DNA of 64,000 nt, taken from positions 572,261,752 to 572,325,751 of the forward strand of contig NC_081405.1 of the NCBI RefSeq assembly GCF_030272615.1. Reading direction: 5' to 3'. The stretch comes from Cryptomeria japonica. Taxonomy: Eukaryota; Streptophyta; Pinopsida; Cupressales; Cupressaceae. The notes below the pieces were generated by a model. It made no database searches and had not been told where the DNA came from. It saw only the letters and a list, made by a program, of their open reading frames with translations. A program made the translations under genes and the position numbers. This document shows, one piece after another, positions 32,901-45,070 of this stretch. How positions within the stretch are numbered: the stretch's first letter is position 1; the number at the start of each line of letters is the position of its first letter.

Positions 32901-35740
32901 CGTGTTGTCACGACCCGACTTAGACCCTAGTTAGATTTACTTTACTATGCTAGATACTTATACTGTTTACATTTTACACGTAATTATTTGATTAGCTTAT
33001 TAATGATGTTAGATGGTATTTTGTGGTTTAATGACATTAATGATGGTCAGTTATTTTATAATATCGTTATTTAATGATGATGAATTATTATTTTCAATTA
33101 TGATCATTAATGATATTAATGCTTTAGCTAGATTTTAGACTTGATAATATGAATAATGCATTTTATTATCATGATCTAATGACCTTTTGTTGAGTTGGAG
33201 TAAGTTGCAGGTTAATCGTCGAAGGCAGACCTATGATCGAGGAGGGGTTTTTCTAGCTCGCCAGTAGCAACCTAAGTATTGGAACCTTGTGCAAAGTACC
33301 CAATTAGATAAGCAATTAGTAAATTAAATTAGGGAGTTTAATATAAAATGATAAAATAAAAATAAAATAATAATAAGGATAAATTATTAAATATACAAGT
33401 ATTTAATATTACAATCAAGCTAGAAATTAATTATAATATAATTATTTAAAAGTGAGTAATTAAAAAATATAAGTTATTTGATAATTAAATTATAAAATAA
33501 ATAAAAGCTATTTAAAGAGATAACATCTTGTAAATAATTAGAGGACTAATTTAAGAAAAAAGGGGATTAATTCAAGGAATTTATTAAATTATTAATTAAT
33601 AAAATAATTTAAATATATATGTATAATCAAGATTATAAATTATATTTTCGACATGCAAGATACAATGCATGAGTAAATAGTAAGATACTAAATTTAGGGA
33701 AAATTATGACGACATGCAAGACATGATGAAAACTAAATAATTAAATTAGTAGATTATTTTCTTTAAAACTAAATCTTTAAAATCATGCTAACAAATTTGT
33801 GATTTAATTTAAGAATTATTTTGTGAGTTCTAATCATGCATTTTATAATTAAAAATTTAGTTTTATTTTTAGAACTTAATCATGCAATCAGTTAAATTTT
33901 ATTTTTAGAAATTTAATATTTATAAATATAGGGATAAATCTCTTATTTGATCATTCCAATTCTTTTTGAGCTTCTTGATTCATGTGATTGCTATGAAGTC
34001 GACAAGGTAGATTGAAGAGATTGTCTAAAATTTGGGAAACGCCTGTGATTCTTCTTTCTACAGCCAGGTTCATTTATTTTACATGTTTTATTTGAGTCTT
34101 AATTTGATCTTTTCCTTTAAAAATTGTCCCTTTTGTCATAATTTCTGATTAAAAATTTAAGTACAGGGAATAAATTTGTTAGAGGTAGGTTTTTAATCTC
34201 TTCTTTACCACAAGACTTCTATCTATGAAATCGAATGACTGGTATTGTTTTTTTGCTGAGAGTAATTAGATATTGTCTGGATTTAATGCTAGTTTGTTTG
34301 ATGTGTCAGTTGTGTTATCAATGCCTTCTTCTTGATGTATCTTAAAAATTAGAAATTAGGTTTTAAGTAAATTTACTGGGTTTTGGCGTTTCAAATATTT
34401 CTAACTATTGTGAAAATTTTAGAGAAATTGGGATCTGGGTTTTTAAGAAATGACTGAAACATTATGACTATATTTGGAAAGTCTTGATAGTGGTAAATTC
34501 TAACTTCAAGATTGATTTAAGAATTTTTAAGAAAACAATAAAAGCAATAAAAATATTTAATAAATATATATTAGGAATTGATTTTAAATATTATATTAAC
34601 TTAAATAGAGATTCTTAATTTAGAATTATTGAAAATATTAAAATTTAATTTTGATTTGAGGAAATTATATTATAAAGGGAAAATTTATAAAAGTTTATAA
34701 AGAAAACATATAATAATATTATTCTGACATTAATCCGTGGAGGGTTAATTATTTTTCTGTCTATGAGGGATGATTATGGAACGAGAGTGCTTGTTTATGG
34801 GTTAACCAAGGAAGGGTGATTTTCTTCACCTCCCCAATAGGGTAATGATGGCCATCATATTTATTTATCTCCCTGCCATAACACATGTAGTTAGTTCAAC
34901 TAGGATGGGTTGTTAGTTCTACATGATTGCACAAGATTCCTTTACTACCAGTTGGTACCGACTTGCTAGGATACTCCGTCGTGAGGGATGGGAGCTTATC
35001 AAGAGCACCGGGAAGCTTATGCTTCATTTGGTTGGGCGGATAAAACGCCTGGGTCATATGTCTGTCATCCGGTTTGCGAGAGGAGGTTATCCAGGTCAAA
35101 CAAAGGCAACACATCCGGAGACAGAGAAAGGCAGAGATTTCAAATAAAATTTTATGTAATAATCATATGATGTATATTTTATCTCAGTGAAAAGACCAGG
35201 ATGGTCACATGAAAAGTTATGTAAAAGACCTATAAGGTCACGTCATGTAAAGCGACAAGAAGTCGCCATGCAATGTAACTAACAAAGAAAAGAAGAGAAA
35301 AAGCTACTAACATACTAAACCACTAACATGCATGATTTACTTTCTTAGATTAGTTTTCATTTACACATGCATGCATGGTCATATTTAATTATCTGGTAGA
35401 TTATTTAATTATGAGTTTTTGCATGTTAATTTAATTTGTAATAATTTCATGCATACGATTTACGCTACACATGTGCATACATAACTCGACATCTTAACTA
35501 ATTATGGTTTGCATTCTATTCGGTCCTCATGCGTAATTTTAGTTTGTTATTTTTCGCATGCACATTTAATTTCTACATGTTATTTATGAGTTGCATGGTT
35601 GTTCAGTTACTTATCTATTACTTGCATGTTGATAATCATTGCTTTTGCATGCGCAATAATGGTTAATTTAATTTTTAATTAAAACAGTGAGTTCAAGTTT
35701 GGTTTAACTAGGGTTAGGACAAGCAGGTCCTTACACGTGT
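32901..35740. mobile_element. Solo LTR with target duplication CGTGT
   Basis: A 2830-bp unit from TGTCACGACCCG (32906) to GGTCCTTACA (35735), bounded by CGTGT at 32901-32905 and 35736-35740. Ends TGT...ACA and the perfect 5-bp duplication identify an LTR. No primer site, coding region or second copy is present, so it is a solo LTR left by recombination between two LTRs. TGTCACGACCC is a common start of plant Ty3/gypsy LTRs; that family assignment is inference. Small open frames near 34896-35170 lie inside it and are not taken as genes. Confidence 0.85.
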
Positions 35741-36477
35741 GATCAGTGCCATTATTATGATGCAAATACTCTCACATCACCATGGTCTTTCACTAAGTTA
35801 CAATCTGTTTCCAAGGAAGATTGTTACCATCGGGCTCTTCCTGCTTCCACACTATCCTGACAAGAACTTTCTAGCATCTTGCCCAGTCCTTTTGTCACAT
35901 TCACAATGCTAAGCAATGAAACTGTAAATCTCACTCTCAACAAGAGTACATAGGCAACAAGTCATCACAAAATGACTAAAGAGTCATACAATATCCTCTC
36001 AAAGAAATTACTGAATTTTTATCTCTCCATGTTTTTCTAAAAGACTACTTTGAATTCTCTATCTCCAAGAATGAATTTTCAAAAACCCACAACCCCCTTA
36101 AATACATAAAATATTCTAAATTGGGGGGAAAACCCCCAAAATAACCCCCCTTTTCCCTTATTTGTTTTCAGGCTTAACAAATAACAAAAGTTGTTATATT
36201 ATGTTGGGATTGGTTTTAACAATAATCCTTTATTTAAGTAAAAACATCGAGTAAATAAATGATAATTGTATGGGGCTTTTTGATAGTGCAATGGTGGCAT
36301 ATTGTTTTGGGCGGCGGGAGGTTGGGGTTCAACCCCTGCCAACTAATTTTCTGATGCCAAACCCAACTGCTCACATAATTAAATAATAATGCTGCCGCTT
36401 TATACGGTGTGACGATAGAGGCTATGAGTGGTATGGTGGAGGTAGGAGGGTCGAAAACCCTAACATCTTTTTGTTTG
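35741..36477. other. Intergenic DNA, no gene seen
   Basis: Continues the sequence interrupted by the solo LTR. Near 36120 there are G- and C-runs (GGGGGGAAAACCCCC). No coding region recognised. Confidence 0.5.
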
Positions 36478-37782
36478 ACTGTTCATGGAGGACTGACACG
36501 GTGGTGCCACATGGTGCCACTTGATTGGTCTGGATCCACTTGGATCAATCATCCTGTTGTTTGTATTTTCTGTGGTAATAGCATGATGTTTCCAATAGTC
36601 GGACTGGCACTGTGGTGCAATGTGGCGCCACTTGACTAGTTTGGATCCACCTGGATCAATCATCCTATTGTTTGTATTTTCTGTGGTAATAGCATGGTGT
36701 TTCCAATAGTCGGACTAGCACGGTGGTGCCACGTGGTGCCACTTGACTGGTCTGGATCCACATGGCGCCACTTGACTAGTTTGGATCCACTTGGATCAAT
36801 CATCCTGCTATTTGTATTTTATGTGGTAATAGCATGGTGTTTCCAACAGTCGGACTGTCATGGTGGTGCCATGTGGTGCCACTTGACTGGTCTGGATCCA
36901 CCTGGATCAATCATCCCGTTGTTCGTATTTTCTGTGGTAATAACATGGTGTTTCCAACAGTCGGACTGGCACGGTGGTGCCACATGGTGCCACTTGACTG
37001 GTTTGGATCCACGTGGCACCACTTGATTGGTCTGGATCCACCTGGATCAATCATCCTACTGTTTGTATTTTTTGTGGTAATAGCATGGTGTTTCCAACAG
37101 TCGGACTAGCACGGTGGCACCACGTGGTACCACTTGACTAGTCTGGATCCACCTGGATCAATCATCTTGCTATTTGTATTTTATGTGGCAATAACATGGT
37201 GTTTCCAACAGTCGGACTGGCATGGTGGTGCCACATGGTGCCACTTGACTGGTCTAGATCCACCTGGATCAATCATCCTATTGTTTGTATTTTCTGTGGT
37301 AATAGTGTGGTGTTTCCAATAGTCAGATTGGCACGGTGGTGCCACTTGCCTGGTCTGAATCCACCTGGATCCATCATCTTGTTGTTTTTTATTTTATGTG
37401 GTAATATCATGGTGTTTCCAACAGTCGGACTGGCACGGTGGTACCACATGGTGCCACTTGACTGGTCTAGATCCACCTAGATCAATCATCCTGCTGTTTG
37501 TATTTTTTGTGGTAATAGCATGGTGTTTCCAACAGTCGAACTGGCACGGTGGTGCCATGTGGCACCACTTGATTGGTCTAGATCCATCTAGATCAGTCAT
37601 CTTGTTGTTTGTATTTTCGTGGTAATAGCATGGTGTTTCCAATAGTCAGATTGGCATGGTGGTGCCACGTGGTGCCACTTGACTGGTCTGGATCCATGTG
37701 GCACCACTTGACAGGTTTGGATCCATGTGGTACCACTTGATAGGTCTAGATCCACCTAGATCAATCATCCTGTTGTTTGTAT
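36478..37782. repeat. 111-bp minisatellite with 140-bp variant units
   Basis: Tandem array marked by TTTCCAAYAGTCGGACTGGCA. The anchor occurs at 36589, 36700, 36840, 36951, 37091, 37202, 37313, 37415, 37526 and 37636. Most spacings are 111 bp; two are 140 bp through an added 29-bp piece (GGATCCACRTGGCRCCACTT), which itself recurs near 37690-37740. The array resumes at 47673 after element D. Long open frames across it arise from the repeat and are not genes. Confidence 0.93.
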
Positions 37783-38228
37783 TGGTGTAGGAGCACCTGA
37801 GCACCTGAATGCTCAAATCCTAGCAGGTATAACATTTTATTGAAAATTAAGCATGTGTTTTTATTTTATGCTTCTAGTAGGTTTAATAGGTTTGTTTTGT
37901 GGTGTAATAAGGTTTGGAACTCATTTTGTTTAAGAGTTTCAAAGATTTTTGGTTTTTGCTCAATAGGCCAAAAATTGTCAATTTTGGGTCCAAATGAGCA
38001 TTTTTGAATTTTTGATGTTGTAAAGCCTTGAAAGGCATTGGAGAATGTTTATTTAGTGTTTCTAAATGATGTTGAGTCATTGGTTTGAGTGCCAAGTCAA
38101 CGGAAGTCAAAATGCAATTTTTGAGCAACAAAAAGTTGTCAAAAGTTGTCAAAAAAGTAGTTTTTGGTGGTTTTGGTTAGTTCCAGCCTGTACCTGTCCG
38201 TACAAAGGCTTCAACAAGTTGGCACATG

Positions 38229-38236
38229 TATAAAAA
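38229..38236 (+). promoter_or_regulatory. TATA box in 5' LTR of element D
   Basis: TATAAAAA, at the same offset in the 3' LTR (45517-45524). Predicts a transcript starting about 480 bp into the LTR and a long R-U5 of roughly 2.1 kb. Confidence 0.6.
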
Positions 38237-40075
38237 CCATTTTCCAATCATTGTGTGTACAGTTCATGTTGGAAAAATAAGAGAAATACTTGTTTGTGCT
38301 TGTATTTTGTGAGTTTTTAACTAGTTTTCTGCACTTTTTAGAGTACAGTCCGTACCATGGCTCCATGAGTCCGTGCTGAACCTATTTTTGATTGATGTGA
38401 TCTCCTTTGATGTTTTAGTAGTGATCTCTAATCTTTTCTTGGGGTTTGGAACAAGTTTTGTTTGAAGTGCTCTTGAGAAAGGCATTGTTTTGTGGTACCA
38501 ATGGAAGATCATTCATGGTCCAACTAATTTCTTCAAAGTCTCTTCATCCATGGCTTTGAGGAAATTTGTTGGATCTATACATACTTTACCATACATCCAT
38601 TTTCCTTTTCTAACTATGCACAGGTGTTTGTAAACCCATGGCAAGTATGTGGAGTGAGCAACTTGGCTTGGGTATCCTTAAAGTTGTTTGAATGGTACTT
38701 TGCTGTTCATATCACTGTACTTTGATATGTTGAAGAAGAATTAAGTTGGCAAGAGTCTAAATTGTATTTCACCATCCTTGTCTCTCTCATGACTTGGTTG
38801 ATTGCAAGAAGCAAAGGTGTATCAGATTGTAAAAACAGTGAGTCACTGTTTCATTGGATAAAACCTCATTGCCAACCTCCCAAATGGATAGTGTGGAATG
38901 ATGGGTTCCTCTTTTATGCAAAATGGAAATGTATTTGCAAGTAGTTTCAATGTGAAGAAGACAAATTACACATTTTGATTGTAAAGGACCTAAATAAGGA
39001 TCCTAAAACAGTGTATTCTTTGTCACAGGCACATAATGTTGTTATGATTTGTGTCATCCTTTAAGTGTTCAAACCTTCAAGATATTTGAAGAAGTTATAT
39101 ACACTATTCTATCATGCCATTAATACCTTCTTGCAGGCCAGGGACAGAGTGAAGAAGCAGGTCAAAAAAGAGAAAGAAAGTTGTCACAATTTTAAGACTG
39201 TAAAAGTGCAGTAGGGCGGGTAAGAGACCAACAGTCATGAAAAAGACCCTTTCCTACTTGTTTGCAGGTTACTCCAACTGTTGTCAAGACATTGTTGCAT
39301 TCATATGTGATATACTTTCATTGTACTTGCTTTATTAATGTTAACAAAGTATACAAAACCTTGAAAACATCGTTGTCCCAGTCTTTAGACTGTTATTTCT
39401 ATGTAAAGATAGCAGCATGGTACTTGTTTGACCATAATGTCAGTATGCTAAGATAGGTTTTGGATCCTTGGAAGTGTTTGATACATGTTAAAGCAAGGTT
39501 TGGAACATTTAAAATTGGTCTAGCATCATGGAGGAGACCTTTAAATTGCAAACCCTCTCTAAAACTCTTAAAAACCCTTGAAAATTGCATATTTTGTGGG
39601 ACAGTCCTCAAACAGTCCGTACAGTACTTGCCATAGAAAAAATCCTTGAGCTCTCATCATCAAATGACCACATGTCCAAGGGTTTGTCATGAAGTTTAGT
39701 AGGTTGAGCAGGGTGAACAAATTTCATCAAAAACTAGGGCTAATTCTATTAGCCTTTTTGGAGCAAATTTGACCATTTCATGAAATCGGTAAGGAAGGAG
39801 GAGCAATTGATTGTTTCAAACCATCAAAATGGATAAGTTAAGCCCTGAGACACCGTACTACAATATCCACCATTGCATTGAGTCATTTGATCAAAATGAC
39901 CATTTGAACCTAGAAAGTTGCTTTGAGTAACCCAACGTTCTTTGTATCCAACTTAGAAATTTCCATTCTTGAAAAGTGAAGGACAGTCATCATACCTTGC
40001 AGACCTGTCCAGATTCTCAATCAACACTTTAATATGATTTAATTCCTTAAAGGTGCAAACAAGATTTGGTAAACC

Positions 40076-40306
40076 ATGGTTCTCCAACAGTTGCCCATTC
40101 CTGGAAGAGAGGAGATTCAGCCAGTTGGACAACGAAACTTGTTCATTTTTGGTGACACACAAGAGGATCTCATTTCAGACTTGAATGCCTTAGCATGGAA
40201 GGTAAGGAGGAGTGATGACCAATACAATAGGGTGCAAGCAGTGTTGAATAGAGAGGAGGAGATAGGAGAAAGGTTTAGAAGAATCCCATTTGTGCTTAGG
40301 GATTGA
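40076..40306 (+). other. 76-codon open frame near the 3' end of the element D 5' LTR
   Basis: MVLQQLPIPGREEIQPVGQR at the N-terminus; the rest is charged (LISDLNALAWKVRRSDDQYN, then REEEIGERFRRIPF). No family recognised. The copy in the 3' LTR (47366-47596) is open too and differs by one residue (Val/Ala). Since it lies in the presumed R-U5 it would be in the leader of the element transcript. Conservation is expected from LTR identity alone, so coding is unproven. Confidence 0.3.
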
Positions 40307-40380
40307 TTTGGGAACACATTGAGAGCAAAAGCCCACCAACCTCAAAGAAGACCAACTTCTATTCTACCTCCTCATCATAG

Positions 40381-40393
40381 TGGTATCAGAGCC
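40381..40393 (+). other. Primer binding site of element D (initiator tRNA-Met)
   Basis: TGGTATCAGAGCC begins 3 bp after the LTR end, the standard match to the 3' end of plant initiator tRNA-Met. Confidence 0.9.
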
Positions 40394-40422
40394 AATTCAG
40401 ATTTGGGTTGAGAGATTAGCAC

Positions 40423-43400
40423 ATGTCAGTTAGTGAGTCAGTGGGAGACAACACCAGCAAAATGGTGACCAATGTAGAGTTAGCAAAGAGGATGGAGGAT
40501 CAGGTTGAAGAAAATAGACTCCTTAGGGAAAGATTACAACAACTTGAAAAAAAGTTGAACCAAGTAGAAGTCAAGACTGAAGAAGTCAGTGAGAGAGTGG
40601 AAAATGCTAAAGATAAGAAGGAAACCTTAGAGGAAGAGATCCCAAAACCAGATCCAATCTTGGATAGAGAACAAGAAACTTTTTTACAAGCTTTGAAAGC
40701 TTTGACTTGAAAGGCCCTAGATGGAGTGTCCCTTTTTAGTGGCAAGATGGAACCAGAAGCACTAATGGAGTGGATAGAGGGTCTAGAGAATCACTTTGAA
40801 TGTGATGGCATTACTGAAGCACAAAAAGTGAAGGTAGCCAAATCCAGAATGAGAGGGGCAGCCTTGACCTGGTGGAAATTCATCCAAGAGGAAAGGGTGA
40901 AAGAGGGAAAGAAACCCATAACCACCTGGAAGACAATGGTAACTATGATCAAAGACACCTACATGCCTAAAGATTATGAAATCCAGTTACATAGGAAGAG
41001 ACAAAACTTGAGATAGAAGGACCTAGATGTCAGTAGTTACACTGAAGAATTCCAAAAACTAAGCCTTAGATCTAAGGTACAAGAAGATGAAAATGTTAGA
41101 GTAGCTAGGTATCTCAATGGGTTAAGATGGAATATTCAGGAAGAGTTAAGCCTATGGTGTCCCAACACATTACAGAAGTGTTTTCAATTAGCACTGAAGG
41201 TAGAAGAGAGAAACAAGAAGAAGCAAGAACAGAATGGTAGAGGCAGAGGTAGAGGAAACAGAGGCTGTCATAGAGGTAGTTTTGGGGGAAGATACATAGA
41301 TCATAGGTCCCAGGGAGAGTCTAAGCTTATTGAGCAAAGCGGGGATTCTCAGAGCAGACCCAACTATAGGGGTAGGGGATCAGGCAACCCAGGAAGGGGT
41401 AGATCTAATGGACCTAGAAGAGGTTCATACTTCTCCACAAGGAAGTGTTACAACTGTCAGAAACTAGGCCATCCAGCATATAGATGCCCAGAAAAGCCAA
41501 GTTCATCTCAAGGAGGTGATAAGAGAGTCCATTTTGTGCAAGAGGAAACTACACCAAATCAAAGGTGTCTACCATCAGAAGAAGGGGAAAACCTCATGAT
41601 CAGGAGGATCCTCATGAAAGAGCCATCCCAGAAAGATATGTCTCAAAGGAAAGCTCTTTTCAGGATCAAATGTAAGATCCAAGGAAAGGTGTGCAAAGTT
41701 ATCATTGACTCAGGATCAACTGATAACATCATATCAGAAGAAGCTGCTACAAAACTTCATCTACCTAGAATACAACACAATGAGCCCTACAAGGTCACAT
41801 GGTTGGAAAAAGGGCAGCATGTATTGGTGAGTGAACAAACATGGGTAGAGTTTAACATAGGTGAGTACCAAGATAAGATTTTGTGTGATATACTACCTAT
41901 GGATGCTTGTCATTTGCTTTTAGGAAGACCTTGGCAATTTGACAGGAAAGCACAATATGATGGTGAAAAGAACTCATACTCATTTTTCAAGAATGGTATC
42001 AACTATAAAATTTAGTCCCTTAATGAAGAAAGAGAGGGCAGCAAACCACAAGTTCCCAAAACTTTGTTAGTTGGTGAAAAGGAGTTCATTCATACCTTAA
42101 AGGAAGGTGATGGCATAGGTTTTGCATTGGTAACTAAACCTGTTGATGAAAAGAAAGAAAAGAAGGTAGAAATCCCATATGAGGTGCAACAACTTCTATA
42201 TCAGTTTAAGTCAATTGTAAATGATGGTCAACCAACCTCTCTACCTCCTCAGAGAGCCATTAGCCACCAGATAGACTTCATCCCAGGTGCATCCTTACCA
42301 AACAAAGCTACTTACAAAATGACACCTGAACAAAATCAGGAAGTGTCAAGACAAATCCAAGAGCTCCTAGACCAAGGATTGATTAGAAAAAGCATTAGTC
42401 CATGTGCAGTACCCACAGTGTTAGCACCTAAGAAAGGTGGGGCTTGGAGACTTTGTACAGATTCAAGAGCAATAAACAGGATCACAATCAGGTATAGATT
42501 CCCCATTCCTAGGATAGAAGATCTTATGGATTGTTTAGGGCGAGCAAAATATTTCAGTAAGATAGACCTAAAAATTGGTTATCATCAAATCTGCATCAAA
42601 GAAGGAGATGAATGGAAAACAGCTTTCAAGACAAATGAGGGGTTGTATGAATGGCTAGTCATGCCATTTGGGTTAACAAATGCACCCAGTACATTCATGA
42701 GATTGATGAATGAGGTGTTACATGACTTCATAGGCAGGTTTGTAGTTGTGTACCTTGATGACATCTTAATTTTCAGTCAAACCAAGGAAGAACACCTCCA
42801 ACATTTACAGATTGTCTTACAAAGATTGAATGATGAACAACTTACTATCAATCTAGAGAAATGTGATTTCCTTAAGCAAGAGCTGGTCTATTTGGGTTTT
42901 GTTGTTTCAGGGGGTGATTTGAAGATGGATCCAGATAAGGTAGAAGCCATAGTTAATTGGCCAACCCCTAAGAATGCTAGTGATGTCAGGAGTTTTCATG
43001 GACTTGCTCAATTTTATAGGAAATTTATCAGAGGTTTCAGTGAAATATGTGCACCTATGTTAGAAACCATTAAGGGTGGTGTGAAAGTGAAATTTCAGTG
43101 GACAAAAGTAGCCAACAGGGGATTTGAATTGCTGAAAGTCTGGGTTGCTACTCAACCAGTGTTGATTCTACCCAGTTTTGACAAATTGTTTACCTTAGAG
43201 TGTGATGCAAGTAATATTGCCATTGGTGCTGTTTTGAGTAAGGATAATAGACTTGTTGCATTTTTCAGTGAAAAGCTTAATGATGCTAAGATGAAATATT
43301 CTTCATATGATCTTGAAATGTATGCTTTGGTTCAGGCACTTAGGAAATGGAAGCATTATCTTCTTCCTAAAGAATTTGTGGTTTACACTGACAACCAGGC

Positions 43401-45048
43401 ACTTAGTTTTCTCAATTCACAGGATAAGCTTAGTCACAGACATGTTAAATGGGTAGAGTCTTTGCAAGCATATACCTTTACTTTGAAGCATAAGAAAGGA
43501 CAGTGCAATAAAGTAGCTGATGCATTGAGTAGGAGGTTACTTACTGTTCAGGAAATTCAGATTAGAAGTATTGGTATAGAATGTTTTAAGGATTTATATC
43601 CACATGATTCTGATTTTGCTGATATTTACAAGGTGTGTCAAGATTTTTAGAATACTTTTCATAGTGAATATGTTGACTATACTTTGCAGAATGGATTGTT
43701 ATTCAGGGGTGGACAGCTGTGTGTGCCAAAAGGTTCAATGAGGGAGAATCTGATACAGGAAAAGCACAATGGTTGCTTGAGTGGTCACTTTGGTCTTAAT
43801 AAGACTTTGGAATTGGTTCAGAGACACTATTTTTGGCCTAAGATGCAGGCAAATGTCAGGAAATATGTTGAACAATGCATGGTATGTTAGAAAGCCAAGG
43901 GTACTAGCACTAATGCTGGTTTGTATCAGCCTCTTCCCATACCTTCTAGGCCTTGGGATTGCATCAGTATGGATTTTGTGGTAGGTTTGCCCAGAACTAA
44001 AGCAGGGTGTGATAGTATTTTTGTGGTTGTTGACAGATTCAGTAAAATGGCACATTTCATACCTTGCAAAACTACTAATGATGCTAGTCACATTGCTTTT
44101 ATTTTCTTTAAGGAAGTTGTAAGAATTCATGGTTTGCCATCCAGTATTGTATCTGATAGAGATGCTAAGTTTTTGGGTCATTTTTGGAAAACTTTATGGA
44201 AGAAATTGGGTACTAACTTGTCTTTTGGCTTAGCTTATCATCCACAGACAGATGGCCAAACAGAAGTGGTGAACAGAACATTGGGTAGCCTACTCAGATG
44301 TCTTACCAAAGAATATGGGCAAAGTTGGGATCAACTCATCCATCAGGCAGAGTTTACATACAATGACAGTGTAAACAGATCCACTGGTAAGAGCCCATTT
44401 CAGATTGTTTATGGAATGCATCCTAGAGGTGTTTTCGAGTTAAATGATGTAACTAATTTGCAGCAAGTGAGTGGTACAGCAGAAGATATGGCACAGTCTA
44501 TGAAAGAAATTCATGAGCAGGTACAGAAGTCTTTACAGGAAACTACTCAAAAGGTTAAGGAGAGAGTTGATGCTTCAAAAAGAGATGTTCAATTTGCAGT
44601 AGGTGATTATGTGATGGTCCATCTCAACAAGTCACGGTTACAGAAAGGAGTGCCTACTAAGTTACAAATGAGAAGAGTAGGACCATGCAAAATCTTGGCT
44701 AAATATGGCCATAATGCTTACAAAGTTGATTTGCCTAATGAAGTTTCGATGTCTCCTATTTTCAATGTTGCAGATTTGGTGCCATTCAAAGGGGAGCTAC
44801 CATCAGATTCACAAAGAGTTTCAGATCTTTCTCATTCCCTTTCTGATCTTTCTCTCCCCTCTTCTTCTACTCCCATTCCTCAGCAGGTACTAGATTCAAG
44901 AATCATCAAAAAGACAAGACACCATACCTACATGGAGCATCTTATCAAGTGGAAGGATAAACCAGTTTCTGAAGCCACTTGGGTACCTGAAAGTGACTTT
45001 CTCAAAACTAGAATTCCTCTTTCTTTACTGCCCAAAGGAGTCACATGA
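40423..45048 (+). pseudogene. gag-pol: gag-pol polyprotein of element D (five in-frame stops, no frameshift)
   Basis: One frame of 1541 codons. Gag has an N-terminal coiled coil (residues 25-80), a capsid domain from about 100 (LTWWKFIQEERVKEG), an Arg/Gly-rich stretch and a CCHC knuckle at 342-355 (CYNCQKLGHPAYRC). Protease: IIDSGSTDNIIS, Asp429. RT: YLDDILIFS with Tyr777, preceded by MPFGLTNAPSTFM. RNase H: ECDASN, Asp928. Integrase: a CMVC zinc-finger end, then Asp1184, Asp1245 and Glu1281, the last two 35 residues apart as required. C-terminal chromodomain: VLDSRIIKKTRHHTYMEHLI then KWKDKPVSEATWVPESDF. Stops: TGA 40708, TAG 41014, TAG 42013, TAG 43648, TAG 43888; the terminal stop is TGA 45046. 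All domains and catalytic residues are otherwise present, so inactivation is by nonsense changes only. Confidence 0.95.
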
Positions 45049-45060
45049 CTTCTTTGTCCT

Positions 45061-45070
45061 TAGGGGAGTA
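45061..45070 (+). other. Polypurine tract of element D
   Basis: TAGGGGAGTA directly before the 3' LTR start TGGTGCAGG. It is shorter and less pure than those of B and E. Confidence 0.65.

Larger units (their letters stand above)
37783..40377 (+). repeat. 5' LTR of element D
   Basis: 2595 bp from TGGTGTAGGAGC to CCTCCTCATCA. The target duplication fixes the start at TGG and not at the inner TGTAGG. TATAAAAA at 38229-38236, 446 bp in. Contains a 76-codon frame at 40076-40306. Confidence 0.93.

Noticed and set aside
34896-35170. Overlapping frames of 60-74 codons on both strands
   Set aside because: They lie inside the solo LTR and match no family I recognise.
36409-37642. Many overlapping frames with CHLTGLDPPGS-like repeats
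   Set aside because: Produced by translation of the 111-bp minisatellite in several phases on both strands.
43735-44181. 148-codon minus-strand frame
   Set aside because: Antisense shadow of the integrase core of element D.
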